From Tubulanus polymorphus (taxonomy: Eukaryota; Nemertea; Palaeonemertea; Tubulaniformes; Tubulanidae): 60,000 bases of DNA. The number at the start of each line of letters is the position of its first letter. Positions within the stretch are counted from its first letter, which is position 1. Where the stretch lies: the NCBI RefSeq assembly GCF_964204645.1, contig NC_134031.1, forward strand, positions 15,499,307 through 15,559,306. The letters run 5' to 3'. The position numbers and the translations under genes are program-made. This document shows, one piece after another, positions 10,960 to 22,499 of this stretch. The notes beneath the pieces were generated by a model, which was not told the origin of the DNA, searched no databases, and saw nothing but the letters and a program-made list of their open reading frames with translations.

Positions 10960-11600
10960 CTGGCGTCGTGTCGATAGAGCAGAACAGCGAGTCCTATTAT
11001 ACACCACATCCAGCATGTACAAAAATCGGTGATTATAGACGCGAAATGAGGCAAATTAATGTTGTGTAATTTGTGTCGACTTTGACCTTCGATGTGGAAT
11101 AAAATGAGCCGGGGTTCACGAAGATGTCAATGCTCGCATTAAGAATTCATAGTAAAAACAGGTCCATGTTGACTCTTCAAGGGTTCAATGCCATGTAGTT
11201 ATAATATAAAGTTATAACATAGCGTATATGTGAAAATGATCTGGTTCTTTCGTAGGCGTCGTTTTCAGTGAGCGTGGATATTAATCTTACATGAAAGCTA
11301 GATATAGTATAGTAAGCCGCGCGTAAAAAAACGTACCATCATTTTTTAGCGCAAAGGTCGATTTGTTTGTTTTGCATGATGCGCTTTAAAAACAAATCAC
11401 TAGCGTGGGTGAAATCCGGATTAGGATTAGCCTTACCATACGACGGACCGGGTTCGGCAGATCTATTTTCTTAAACGACAAACGGCGTTATTGAAATCTG
11501 CCGATCGTTGTCTGCACGAATGAAGCGCTTCGTGATTTGACCATTATTTTTGCGCTTTCCGTGTCGTTATACACCCTACCATTCCCCCCTTCCCCGGGAC
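10960..11600. other. no supported feature
   Basis: Mixed AT-rich sequence. No exon, RNA or repeat could be supported. Confidence 0.4.
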
Positions 11601-11603
11601 CAC

Positions 11604-11888
11604 GTCTACACTAGCGCGTTGTAGCCGGGTTCAACGAAAACCCGTGTTGGCGGTGAATAGCGTCTACGCTTAACGCAGTTTCGGTAGTAACCCTCAACAT
11701 CTGTAGTGCAAGTTCAAGGTCAATTGTGGCGCCCGAACACGGGTTCGCTGTCTCCACTAGCAAACATGAGTTTTACGCGAACGCGGGTTCAATGCGGAGT
11801 GTGCCCTTCTTTTGAAGATGGGTTTCTAAAACCGGGTTTTGCGGAAAATTCTGCATCGAACCCGGGTTTCGAGCGTATAGTGGACGCA
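11604..11888. mobile_element. CCGGGTT-rich element with imperfect inverted ends
   Basis: The left end CGTCTACACTAGCGCG and the minus-strand right end (CGTCCACTATACGCTCG) are imperfect inverted repeats. The interior contains at least five GGGTT/AACCC words in both orientations. Resembles a MITE-like foldback; no second copy was located. Confidence 0.35.
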
Positions 11889-12041
11889 TAAACCCGTGGG
11901 TAGAAAAATGCTATCGTAGCCGACGTTAATGATTTACGATTCTTACGTCGCAATCTCTACCGCAACCGAAAATGGCATTTTCTGAAACCGCTGCAAAAAT
12001 ATTTTCATATATACATATTGCTAACTTTGCATTGGGTATAT

Positions 12042-12230
12042 GAGTCGATGTACACCACGTCATCAATATTTGCGTTTCAATATAGCAAATAAAGTGTAGT
12101 GTTTATTCTCAGTAGATTAAAATTTCTGGATTTTCATATTTTCTATTTTGATGAATTCGAGTTCTGTTTAATAATGAATACACGTGCACTACGTTACCAA
12201 TACGTGGATGTGCACTACGTAATCAATAGT
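12042..12230 (+). repeat. dispersed TACGTCATC repeat, copies 2 and 3
   Basis: GAGTCGATGTACACCACGTC at 12042 and GGATGTGCACTACGTAATC at 12206 are both close to the unit at 4901; a shortened unit (GTGCACTACG) lies at 12184. Confidence 0.45.
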
Positions 12231-13060
12231 AGGGCTAGACTGGTTAACGGTCACTTCAATTCAACTAAATTTTCAACAAAACGCGGCCAGCTTGATCTGG
12301 AATAGTTTTAATTTCCCTTATTCTATCATAACCATTGAAGTATTCATCGCAATAAATGATTTTTCAGTCCTCGGTTCCAATGTAAATAATGTTTGAAGCG
12401 AGCGAACGACATTTCGAATTCTCAGTTATACCGTCCCCGCAGTTCCGGTAGAAGATCCGGTGGCGAGGGACCTCTAAATCATTCCTCTTACAAACAAAAA
12501 CCAATTTGAAACCAATTGATAAGCCTGCCATCGTCCAATATAGGAGCTGCTGATATATCTCGAGAAAACATTCGTATCGGCCGATTAAACGGGTTAGATG
12601 CTGATAGAAGGAGACAGTGATATACAAGCTTGTTATACACTCATATTACGTCCATTTTCGGTAATTAAGCGAAGCTTTTAGCAAAATGTCGTCTTTAATT
12701 AGCTACAGATACAAACTGCTTTTTTATGGCTCTTTACGTATCGAATAAAGTTAAATTCATATACACATGGAATCTAAAATCGTGTATAATTGTGCTCATA
12801 TTTTAGAACGCTGCAATTTAATTCCAAGAGCAAATTTTGACTGCTCAAATTCCATCGGAACTACACCAGATAAAATGTTTCCATCCGCTTAAAAAAGGAT
12901 TTATCCAAGTCAAAAGACATAGTCGAAATTAAGGTCAGGGAATCTTCAAGATCCTTTTACTACTAACCTTGAGGTTAACTTAGGTGGAAACTTGCGTCTG
13001 TTCTTAGCTTTAACGATGGTTCCCCAGCACATGCACGTCCTCGGGTGTCTAAGCCGCTGA
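12231..13060. other. no supported feature
   Basis: AT-rich DNA. A minus frame of 87 codons at 12364-12627 lacks splice support and is within chance expectation. Confidence 0.35.
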
Positions 13061-13061
13061 T

Positions 13062-13233
13062 CTATCGCGGCCTGTCTTGAAAGCAGGCTATTTTGCATGA
13101 TAGCAAGGCGGATACGTCGAAACAAAGTGACTTTCGCTTTGACGGAGCGTAACGCGCGGGATTATCAAAATCCCTGATATTCTCGAAAATCCTTTTTTCT
13201 CGACGAGCAATGAACAACCTAGCTATAAGCCAA
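13062..13233 (-). CDS. candidate terminal exon with good acceptor
   Basis: A pyrimidine-rich acceptor GTGTTTCTCTCGCAG| (minus strand, ending 13234) precedes a frame of 57 codons to TAG. The exon needs a phase-2 partner, the same phase as the two minus-strand first-exon candidates at 16541-16767 and 46242-46483. The peptide is basic and mixed (ARREKRIFENIRDFDNPARY ...). No poly(A) signal is visible close downstream. The phase match alone has a one-in-three chance of being coincidence. Confidence 0.28.
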
Positions 13234-13558
13234 CTGCGAGAGAAACACCCTATACAAAACACTTTTTCGAAATCAGCGCCGAGTGAAGAAATCGAGCTCT
13301 GAACTATATTGTAAGGCAAGCTTCCGTTTAGAGGCACACCTATATTGCGTTAGGTGTTATACGGACGTAGTGGTCAACTTCGACGACACGACCTCCTCTC
13401 GCCAATAGGTATCGATGATTCAAGCGATACAAAAGATAGTAATTCACACCTCAGGCTCAATGATAGAAATGTATATTTGAACGAACATGTCCAATTATCA
13501 CTTAAATGGAGCGGCGGATGAATTCTTCCAGGAATGTATGCCACCACCATAGCGATAA

Positions 13559-14139
13559 GCCCAGTTTTATAGGCAGGTATTACCCAACAGGTAAAAATCC
13601 CCCCGGTAAATATCCCCGCCCCCAGTAAAAATCCCCCCAAATTTGATTTCACAGCAAAATATAATAAAATAAATGTACTTCAATATTCTTATCTTGAAAA
13701 ACTTAATAAGTTTTCAGAAGTTTCACATTTTCCGTGGTGCTTTTCATAATATTCCCTTTAGATAATCTGTGCGTTTTACCAAGCTACGTGCATAAAGCCT
13801 TGAAAGTGACATTATTTTGTAACTTCTAGCAAGCAACATGCATGAATGATGGTATTATCGTAGTTTCGAAAATTTTTATGAAGAAATCTCGTTTAAAAGT
13901 AATAGTAAAATATCTGTGCACCCTAAATATTATTGTAAAAAGTATCATCTATTTCATTTAGGTATTTATACTTAAGTTTGATAGAAAACTGAACTTGGGA
14001 GGATTTTTACCTGGGGGGATTTTTACCGGTTTTTGTTACCGGGGGATTTTGACCTACATTCTTATCCTTAACCCTAGGGTTAAATCGTTTGAACATGGAT
14101 TGAGTTAACCCCAGGCTTCAAGATAATACGAGTCAGGAT
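13559..14139. mobile_element. palindromic element family B, split by a nested insertion
   Basis: The left part (13559-13584, CCCAGTTTTATAGGCAGGTA) and right part (14060-14139, with TTAACCCTAGGGTTAA, TTGAGTTAACCCC and ATAATACGAGTC) match the two halves of intact family B copies at 25501, 49209 and 53278. They are separated by the 467-bp GGTAAAAATCCCCC element, which must have inserted later. Confidence 0.55.
13589..14055. mobile_element. TIR element with GGTAAAAATCCCCC ends
   Basis: The left end AGGTAAAAATCCCCCCGGTA and the minus-strand right end AGGTCAAAATCCCCCGGTAA are inverted copies of about 55 bp, each containing two to three internal repeats of GTAAAAATCCCCCC. The interior is AT-rich and non-coding. 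Length 467 bp fits a MITE. No clean target duplication is visible. Confidence 0.6.
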
Positions 14140-14246
14140 ATTCTGCAAAGGCTAACTGATATTTTGACAGGTGGTATATCTGAGAAGCGTAGTTTGAGTG
14201 GCAATCCCAAATATACAAAAATAGCTAATGCACCGGTAATATCTCT

Positions 14247-14565
14247 TCAACGCGCAGTTTGGAGCCCCGCAATCCATTTCTCCGCGACTGGCTTGTCTAG
14301 GTATAATAGCGTCTGTATCACGACGAGGAATAGAAGGTAATCAACAACTACGAAAGGTTTCATCTTTTTTGTCAAACGAAACCGCAAACAAAAACGTGTA
14401 GCTTCTGGCGAACGACTATCGGGTTGGCAATCTAGTTCGCGTGTCATTGAACCAGTAACTTGATCCAAAGACGACCAAGTTGTTCCGTCTGGTCGTATTT
14501 CAAAGTCAACCAATATTTGCCAGTTATCTATTTTTGAGAAACTTTCATGTATAATGTATACGAAT
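14247..14565 (-). CDS. open frame with a hydrophobic segment, possible exon
   Basis: Stop-to-stop minus frame of about 105 codons ending in TGA at 14247. The first half is polar (VDFEIRPDGTTWSSLDQVTG), followed by a basic stretch and a strongly hydrophobic run (VVVDYLLFLVVIQTLLYL) that could be a membrane segment, then a short basic tail. No ATG near its start and no clear acceptor. About a dozen frames this long are expected by chance in this window. Confidence 0.22.
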
Positions 14566-16535
14566 TAATCCTTCAATAGAATCGAATATGTTATCAAGTT
14601 TGGAAAGCGCTTACTTCCGTAAAAGCAGAAGCCCTATAAGTGCATTGTTTAATTATTAATTCCACGGGTTAGTATAATTAAACAGTGTTTGATGAAAGGC
14701 CTTATCTTAATTATAATTTACCGATCGTAACAACAAGCAACGCCTACAAACGGTACAACGGCGTTCGCGTAGGCATTTGGAAGACATAATCCAATTTCCA
14801 TTTCAAACGATGGCAAAAATTACAAATCTATTATTGCCGAGACTTGTATGGCAGCCGATCGTGTTCATTACCCGTTTGATGTGCCATTGATCTTTAACTT
14901 GTCGTCTCTAGATCAATGCTGAAATGGGACCAGTACCAATAATAATAATATGCAAACTATGCCGATAACAAGCATAAATGTAAATCAAGAATACGTTATG
15001 CATGTCCATGTAATCTATATACTTGTGCACTTGTCTCAAATACGTTGATCTACGTTATGACCTTTTTTTCTAAGATCGATGATATCCTGGGACTAGACAT
15101 CTATCTTTTGTCTAATGTCGCTAATTCTACTAAGCAATGGCCGTGTCGTAACCAGTGTTTGCGGATTCATATCAGCCGCAATGAAACTCCGCAATTCTTA
15201 ATTCAATCTAATCCAATTGGAATTAGTTGTACCGGTATGTCACATGTTTGCTGTGGTTGTAAATGTCAATGTGTTAAAAGCCTTATTTATTGTAGGCTGA
15301 CTTATTTATCGAGATGACTCGTAAAAAAGAATACCAATTAGGCCTAACTAGGTATTGCAACCCTTATTTCAAAGCATGCGTATTATGTTAATACTGTAAA
15401 CTAGTTGAACATGGAAATAGTTGAAACAATGACATCTAAATTACAGATTTAAATCTATATTTCATGTCGATGACAGGCTTTTTTAATGTCGATTAAACCA
15501 TAGACTATTAAACGACATTTTGGACCGACGATTGGCGCAACAGACTTCAATAAAAATGGACGTTGACCTTGTATAATAGTTTATCACGAGAACTCGGGGA
15601 GATAAGCACGTTTACCTCCGTAGTTTTTCTTATCAACACTTTGCCTGATCAGGGTTCGTCGAATGTGAGCGTTACGGCCTTTACAATAAAAAAAAGAGTA
15701 AAAAAAACGCATTTCGAAAAGCGTTCAAAAAGCTAATATTTGCTCTCCCACCTGCCAGAGTGGTATGTTTTCCTTCTCCGAAAAAGATAACCGTCTCTTT
15801 TAATTTTCACTTTTTCGATGCAGTATTTCGATATGTTTGGCGTTGATGTAGGGCATTGTCTCGTGTTTTGATATCAAACTAGTAGTTTTAATTCGTTCAA
15901 CTATTTCATACGCCTATATATGTAAATATGTGATAATATTTAACGGGGTTCACCACCTGGTGCCCGAGGTTAAAATCGATGTAATCAATGCAGAATCTTA
16001 TAGGCTTAACTCTTATTTTAATTCGTCGAATGTAATAATAATGTAACGTATAATACATAGCTTTGTCCGTCTATTCTTGGGATAATCATTTCAAATGATT
16101 ACTCCAATGTCTATTCAATAGATGAGTAAATCCACACCCCGCAAATGACATAATGCGTGAACAATTTAATCAACGAGTATATAGGTATATATGGTTGCAT
16201 TGTTTTTTTCCCTAAATCATACGATTTTACGCAAACGATTGGCAGCAGATATTCATAACACCCTTCCTACGTTAAACGCGCTCAAAAGATGGCATTCAGA
16301 GCTTCTGGCGGATAGTCAGCAGCTATTAGAAAAGAAATGAATCCATCGATGCACGCACGATCTTCGTGACTGACTCCAAAAGCAGGTGCTCGGCTGCAGT
16401 ATTCGATCATCCGGCGCGATTCTAGGAAAAATTGTACCGGCGGGGATTAAAAAATGAATAGAATCTGTAATAATCATTTATTGTGACTGCATCTCGACCA
16501 CCAAGATGAAAAGAAGAACGTTTAGAAAAACAAGG
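14566..16535. other. non-coding DNA downstream of the 16.5-kb exon
   Basis: On the minus-strand gene model this lies in the intron after the exon at 16541-16767. AT-rich with short poly-T and poly-A runs and one plus-strand frame (15045-15317) without splice support. No clear transposon ends. Confidence 0.35.
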
Positions 16536-16540
16536 CCTAC

Positions 16541-16767
16541 CTGCCACAACTTGAAGCACGTCGCCGGCCGCAAAGTTCGCACAGGGGGCTAGTCTGGCCG
16601 CCGATAAACGGTGGACTCCGACTTCCCGCCGTAGCCGAGGTCACGCGGCGTGGCGTCGAAACCGATTTCGAACGGAATCTCGGTTGTAAATTGTCGTGTA
16701 TGTTAAAAAAGTCCTCGTTGTCCGCCACGACGCACTGACGTAAATCCGAACTACTGAGATGGTGCAT
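16541..16767 (-). CDS. probable first coding exon, Ser/Arg-rich N-terminus (alternative first exon 2)
   Basis: ATG at 16767 has A at -3 (GGAAAATGC) and an in-frame stop a few codons upstream, so it is a credible start. The 75-codon frame is CpG-rich with C/G-ending codons, unlike the surroundings. It reaches a CAG|GTAGGC donor at 16540 (phase 2) one base into the codon before its stop. The peptide is acidic near the start (VVADNEDFFNIHDN), then Ser/Arg/Pro-rich (RSKSVSTPRR), then CELCGRRR, a C-x-x-C pair. It looks like a disordered regulatory N-terminus of a signalling or scaffold protein; I could not name it. Same strand and donor phase as 46242-46483, suggesting alternative first exons of one gene. 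Confidence 0.55.
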
Positions 16768-17420
16768 TTTCCGCGGCGCGATTTTTTTTCAACAGTTCGT
16801 GCTCAGAGCCGTCGATCTATCGCGTATAACGCCCGCTCGACGGTGTCTAATTAATGCGCTGGTGCCTGATGCCGAGTTCTCGATGTATTGTGCCGTAGCG
16901 ACGAATGTCTCGCGCAAAATTCTGACTCGATGTGAATTCACCCTATATTGCAGTCGGTTGTGTATAGAAGAGAAAATCTATAAAAAAAAATCGTCGACGA
17001 ATGCCTGGCTTTAACACCATATGCGAGTGAATGTAAGTCAACGCATTTTCGACGGAACACTTATGAAACCCAGATCGTCGTGTTTACCTATTATTCAACG
17101 TTTATTTGAACTAGCGTTGACTGGAAAAAATGAACTGTGCACACCGGCATTACGTGAACGAACCGAAATTCAATGACAGGCACTCCTTTACGAGCTGCGA
17201 ATCAGTCGCTGGTTGGTGAGGAGATTTTCTTGTTGTAAGCTAGTAGCGTCGATGCGGGGGGCTGTCTATCCGGTTTTTTCAAGACACGCGCGGTGGTAAC
17301 GACACGGCGACTCGCGTGTCGTGCATAGACTCCGCGACAGTCCGCTATCAACGATATCATAAGTCGGCGACGCAAACTAAAGAAAATCGATTAAAACTAT
17401 TGCGACAAACCGGAGATATT
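16768..17420 (-). promoter_or_regulatory. possible CpG-rich promoter region for the 16.5-kb exon
   Basis: Directly upstream (minus strand) of the probable first exon. CpG density is high (e.g. 16787-16860, 17270-17400), dispersed repeats are few, and the frames on the plus strand have no support. No TATA box was assigned. A plus-strand GTAAGT at about 17030 could mark an upstream or antisense exon. Inferred from position and composition only. Confidence 0.3.
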
Positions 17421-18290
17421 TCCCCCAATGGTCGAGGGATCGGTGACAGTTAGAACGCCTTAAACTACATGTACATCTCCGTGATTTAAATATATATGCG
17501 CAAATTATTCTATGCAAAATACATTGTATAATACATTGTAACTGACATGACGTATAAATCTATTCTACACGAAACCGACGATGATGATCCATCTTCGTGA
17601 CGTATTCGTTCCTTTGTGCAAACGATAATATCCATGAAATTGCATACCGCGCGCTCAGGCCTGCCGAGGACACGTCGGATGTCGCGCGCACTGGTCTGAC
17701 AGAATTGGAAACAACCACGTGTACGTGCATCGTCGCATCGCGCAGATTTTTGCGCTTCACTTCCGGTTATGAAATCTGATGATATATCACCGCTGCGCAT
17801 ACCCGTCTGCGGTGAAGCCCGTCTTCAAACGTGAAAGCAATAAAAAGCCCTTAAAAATCACACAGTGATATGCCCAAAATGGTTTTGTACACTTTTGTAT
17901 GAGATTTAAATGTTTCCTGAATTTTCCCTTCATTTATTAATTTTTCAGTAATTTAAGGAATATTTGAGTCTACGTAATCAGACTTACATTACATAAAACC
18001 TATATATAGATTATGATTTTTGTAAAATGAAAATTTTCTTTTTGTGTTTTTCTAGCCTTTACGTCCGTTTTGTGATGAATGCAATGTGGACGGGTGCTTC
18101 TGGGCGACAGAGCTTATAGATAGGTTGACTCTAGTCTCATTTTCTCCTTCATAACCAACAAAATTTTGCAAATATTTCCAAGAATGTAAATTCAAATGAG
18201 ATGAGATTTCTATTCTGTTCTATTCTATTCATATCACTGCTCAGTGAGGATCTAGATATGTTTCAGGGTGTTTCGGCTCTTGGGTTAACC
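17421..18290. other. no supported feature
   Basis: Overlapping frames on both strands at 17510-17800 are short and mutually exclusive. Nothing else is recognisable. Confidence 0.35.
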
Positions 18291-18296
18291 AGGGGC

Positions 18297-18485
18297 GGGC
18301 GCAGGCCGGAAAACCCCGTTAACCGTGGTTAGTGGCTTATCCGTGTTGGTTTATAGGCTAACCAGCTTAAAATAAGAGGCCGCGCGAATACAATGGAGTT
18401 AGCTAACTGCGATTTCCTGCGCCCATTTATGCCTAAACCATACAGTACTAACCACGATTGGCACTAACAGTGTTTTCCTTCGCCC
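18297..18485. mobile_element. palindromic element family D, copy 1
   Basis: The left end (GGGCGCAGGCCGGAAAACCC, then CGTTAACCGTGGTTAGTGG) and the minus-strand right end (GGGCGAAGGAAAACACTGTT) are imperfect inverted repeats. Inner words ACTAACCACG/CGTGGTTAGT are also inverted. A shorter relative lies at 24488-24592. Confidence 0.5.
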
Positions 18486-18489
18486 ATCC

Positions 18490-20070
18490 CAGCGTATCAA
18501 TATTGAAAGTTCAGATCGGATACTTTCCTCGTTTCGCAGAGCGACTGGCAGTCGGTCTGCGTTTTAGATCGGTTCGTATAGATACCAATCGATCTCGCTC
18601 CTCTGCAAAGAATCGCGGTTATATCGCGTTTGAAAGCTGTTACACAAAACCAAAAATCATCGAATAGAATATTTGTTTCTTATCTTTGATTAGTACGCGG
18701 TTTAAATGTAGTTTTGAATTCAAAGAACGTTTGTGAATCAGACATGTTTTTGCGCTGCATAGAGTTTTTTCTTTTTATAAGAAACGATCGTGTATCTATT
18801 CTAGGCTTTTGTGCGTAGTGAATCTAATTGAGTGAATGAAGAAATAGAAAAAAAAACAGGTATACTATACCACAATAACATACGATATCAGCTCAATCTG
18901 GCGCGAGTAGTATTACGTATATACTATATATAATACGGCTTATATGTATGATCTCGAATAGATGTATTAAGTACTAGATTAACCGAGCATGAAATAAAAC
19001 ATTCCAAAATTACACGTAAACCCTTTATTTTCGGAGTCATCTACACACCGAGAAGACCGAGAATATTAGTAACTAACGATATACCACGCCGCGGTGTAGA
19101 CGCACTATTGTCGTATTCCCGTTATTCAACACACTAGGGTCGAATTTTTCAAAATTTTCAAATTGTCTCCAGCACTATAGGGTATTGATTAGTCAGCACT
19201 GAAAGGGTTAATCAATCATGTATTATGAATTAAAACTCAGTGGATGCAGTCGAGCCTCGTTAATACGTTTCGGCTTACAACGAAAACCTCTGCTTATCGT
19301 ATTTTCCTATAGAAATATTTCATTTGCTTAGTTCGATCACGCTACTACGAAATTCCCGGTAATACGGTCTTGTATTTTACGATTTCCTATTCATTTCATT
19401 TCTATAGTAAATAAAAATGCCTAGTACTAAGGTCCATAATGAGTTCCCACTTTTTTAAAGTTGAACTCGATCCGCATGCTTCGTTGGCGCTGACCACACA
19501 GTGTGCAATTAACTTCTCTATGGCTTGTCTGTTAGTATCTTATGGAATTATCGAATGGCTAATACGATATTCGGTTAGTACAATGATTTTTCATTTTCCA
19601 ACGGACTGAATTCACCTAAATCTTATTTCAAATATCGAAAGTCAGGCTTTGGATGCTTGTTTTATACATTACGTGCGTCATAACTTACGAAATTGGACGC
19701 GATATCATTTGCACATATTCCAAACGCGTTCTTTCTATTCAAATGAATCATTTCGGATCTGTTTTTGTTTTTCCGGTGAAACGATATCATTTCCTAATCG
19801 CCCGATGGGTTGAATAACGAAGTGCAATGAAAGAAGTGCTACTCCTACGTTGCCTGTGGTATGCCGGATAAGAACAACAACAATATCCCATTGAAACTGG
19901 CGGGATGTAGATTCTAAAACTCAATAAATACGTTCGTCCCCTACCTTTTGAATTTCAGCATTCTCGAGGTCATCCTTAGAGAATTTTCTCGAGAGTAACT
20001 TTAATATCAAAGTTTTCTAGAAACACCTATCCATTCGTAATGGCACTCAACTCCTTAAGCTCTACACGCG
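18490..20070. other. intron or intergenic DNA with a pogo-like fragment
   Basis: No supported gene. At 19246-19390, GCAGTCGAGCCTCGTTAATACG and related ACGAA/AATACG words resemble a decayed pogo-like end similar to 4012-4085. Confidence 0.35.
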
Positions 20071-20071
20071 T

Positions 20072-20072
<1 letters not shown>

Positions 20073-20125
<53 letters not shown>
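20073..20125. repeat. TA dinucleotide microsatellite
   Basis: About 26 uninterrupted TA units. Confidence 0.95.
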
Positions 20126-20127
<2 letters not shown>

Positions 20128-20597
20128 TTATTTAAAAGTTAAACGCGTTAAGTTGCGTAGGTATTACATAGTACGCACTACTGCAATACTTAAATAACAT
20201 TAGAACATACGGTACGTAAATAAAAACACGTTCCAGATGAACGCTTGACAAATATTGATTAGTGTAAATCAATATTTCTTCGTCTCCGAACGGTAATGCA
20301 TGTGCAGCGTATACATATGCATATATACTGAAATAATCGGATATTTCGGTGGTGAACACGATCGGTTTGTCTGAAATACTCAGGTACTCATTGGCAAATA
20401 CGCGAGTATGCTTTTTTGATCAGTTTTGTCAGTCCTTTTAAGAATTTACTAAGAAATAGAGCGAACATTTCGCATCTAAACCACATGAAAACTATATTGT
20501 ATAGAAGACAGGTGATTCTAGAGGAAGAGTTCTATCATTATCTATTTTGACGATGCAAAGTTTCCGCAAATAGCGTTTTCATGCGCACGCCGCGCTA

Positions 20598-20894
20598 ACG
20601 TACAAATACTTCGATAAAAGATTGAAAACACGCAGCACGCATAAACTGTCGAATGAAGAACTCGATTTTAGCTGATATCCCTGAGGCTACGACCGTTCGG
20701 TTGTTGGTGACATTGAATTTGAAATTCGAACCGTTGTTGTCGAATGTTGTTTGACAAGAATTCCTAGAATTCAAAATATTGCACTCGACCCCGGTGCCTG
20801 AAACATTGCAATACGATATACCACAGATCGAAAATGCGTACGACGTGTCAACACAAAATGTTGAATGAAACTTCAGAAACATATGCCATAAGGC
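20598..20894 (-). CDS. open frame with secreted/Cys-rich look, possible exon
   Basis: Minus frame of about 100 codons. The first 65 residues contain five Cys and several N-x-S/T sequons (CGISYCNVSGTGVECNILNS; FNVTNNRT), as in an extracellular domain, with many C-ending codons (GTC ACC AAC AAC). No signal peptide is evident and no strong splice site clearly bounds it; GAA|GTATTT near the end could be a donor. No domain was recognised and length is within chance expectation. Confidence 0.25.
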
Positions 20895-20904
20895 CCAATG
20901 CACC

Positions 20905-21850
20905 CTAGGCCGAAATCATAATATTTCTAACGAAACATTTTCGTAAATGTGCGAACAGATCGATTCCTAGAATAAAAGTTCATATTTTATCAATGTGTAT
21001 ATTTTTGTTCACATATTTCTGCAACGAAACCAGAAACCGAATGGGAATATTGACGTGATAGAAAAAATAGTTATGTAAAAAAAACCACTACCTGTTTACC
21101 TAGCGTCTTAGAGATACATATTTGAATTAGATTCGTAAAGTATATCGACTTGAAGAAACGACTGTCAAACAACTGGTTCTCATATATAAGAGATAACTTT
21201 ATTCACCCTGACAAGCAACTCGACGACTGAATCGCCATCTACTGGAATGAGTATCAACTATTTCATACATCGATTGATGCTGCAACGAACATCTTTCACC
21301 GCACGGTGGCGCATTGGTCGACCATTTGATTCTGAAAACGGTTGGAGTCGGAATAAATTCGATCGTATCGTATTCAAGGATCCGTTTCTTCAATAGATAC
21401 TGATTCGATATGCACTAATCTTAGGCAACAAAAATGGTATTAGGTAAGAGAAGCATTCTATTGAATTTTATGATGACTTTTTCAAGTAACTAGTTTATTT
21501 GAATCTAAGATCGGGTCTTATACTTAAATTGTGAGAGGAATTTTCAAACCTTCATTTAGATAGAGATGATGGAAGATGCCCCGTTTGTAATATTTTAGGT
21601 GACGTATATAATATTTCCCTTTGTGTACCATTACAGAAATGATTAAGTAGTAGATGAATTCGTATTTGTATCCATCTGTCGATAGCCATTTCACAGTCTC
21701 CATCGTCAACACGCGATATTTTTACAACTTAGCCGGGTCGTTGTGAGGACAGCTAAACTCTCTGACACCGAGTTCAGCTATTTTGGTTTTATCCGCAGAG
21801 GTCGAACCTGCGGCAGATAAAAGACGAATCCATACCGATGGATCTCAAAA
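20905..21850. other. no supported feature
   Basis: AT-rich, short frames only. No clear repeat or RNA gene. Confidence 0.35.
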
Positions 21851-21859
21851 TCAGTGGGG

Positions 21860-22045
21860 TGATGATGTCGCGTTCACAATCAGTACGGAGTGACAAGCTG
21901 GTTCGAGTCCTGCTGGCTATTAACAGTGCACGCGCGGGCAACGCTCCGTAGTGAGATTTACTTCAAAGGCTGCTGCTTCGTAGTGAGGTTGAATTAACGA
22001 TCGATTAGGATTAGTCTCGGGAAACCAAGATCCGAACGACGTTAA
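21860..22045 (+). mobile_element. tRNA-related SINE, family S2 copy 1
   Basis: CTGGTTCGAGTCCTGCTGGC (a pol III B-box match) is followed by GCAACGCTCCGTAGTG and then ATTAGTCTCGGGAAACCAAGA. The same B box, GCTGGCT continuation and GGGAAACCAAGA tail recur 400 bp downstream. The A-box side is decayed. Confidence 0.5.
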
Positions 22046-22239
22046 TCAAAACAAACTAACATATGTATTGTTTCTCTATTAGGACGAATAGTCCTTTGAC
22101 ATTATTTTGAGTGGAATCTTAATTGCTTTAGATGCCTGTTTGATATGGAGCTGTAGGCGAGATTTTGGAACAGTAATGCCACTCCTACTACATACTTTTC
22201 GACAGTATCGAATTCGAACTTTAGAAACAAATGAACTAC

Positions 22240-22425
22240 CGCCTCGGAAGCTCAGTAGGATAAAGATGTGATGCCTTTGCATTCACTAAGCGGGTTCGAG
22301 TCCTGCTGGCTGCTAATAGAGCGCTAGAGTAACACTGCTATCCCATCCAGTGGTTAAATAATGTACGCATTCAATAAATATCCAATAGGGTTATTAGTCT
22401 TGGGAAACCAAGAACCCACATCCGA
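22240..22425 (+). mobile_element. tRNA-related SINE, family S2 copy 2
   Basis: An A-box-like AGCTCAGTAGG and B-box GGTTCGAGTCC about 45 bases apart give a tRNA-like head. The tail GGTTATTAGTCTTGGGAAAC-CAAGA matches copy 1 at 21860-22045. Tandem with copy 1 and with the tRNA-like fragment that follows. Confidence 0.55.
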
Positions 22426-22495
22426 GTCTCGATGACATGTCAGGTTCGAATCCCTGCCGAGGGAGGATGCCAAGAACCGTGAAACAAAACAAAAC
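22425..22495 (+). repeat. third tRNA-like fragment with A-rich tail
   Basis: CAGGTTCGAATCCCTGCCGA is a strong B-box match with a short GC stem remnant, ending in an AAACAAAACAAAACAAA tail as left by retroposition. No A box and no closed acceptor stem, so not called as a tRNA gene. Confidence 0.45.
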
Positions 22496-22499
22496 AAAT

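Noticed and set aside
16541-16767. Naming the minus-strand gene as a specific signalling enzyme with known alternative first exons (e.g. a PDE4-type gene)
   Set aside because: The architecture is compatible, but no catalytic or conserved regulatory exon is visible in the window and the N-terminal peptides could not be matched, so no symbol is given.
22425-22470. Possible true tRNA gene (strong B box)
   Set aside because: No A box at the right distance, no acceptor stem, and an A-rich tail follows; best explained as a SINE or retroposed fragment.
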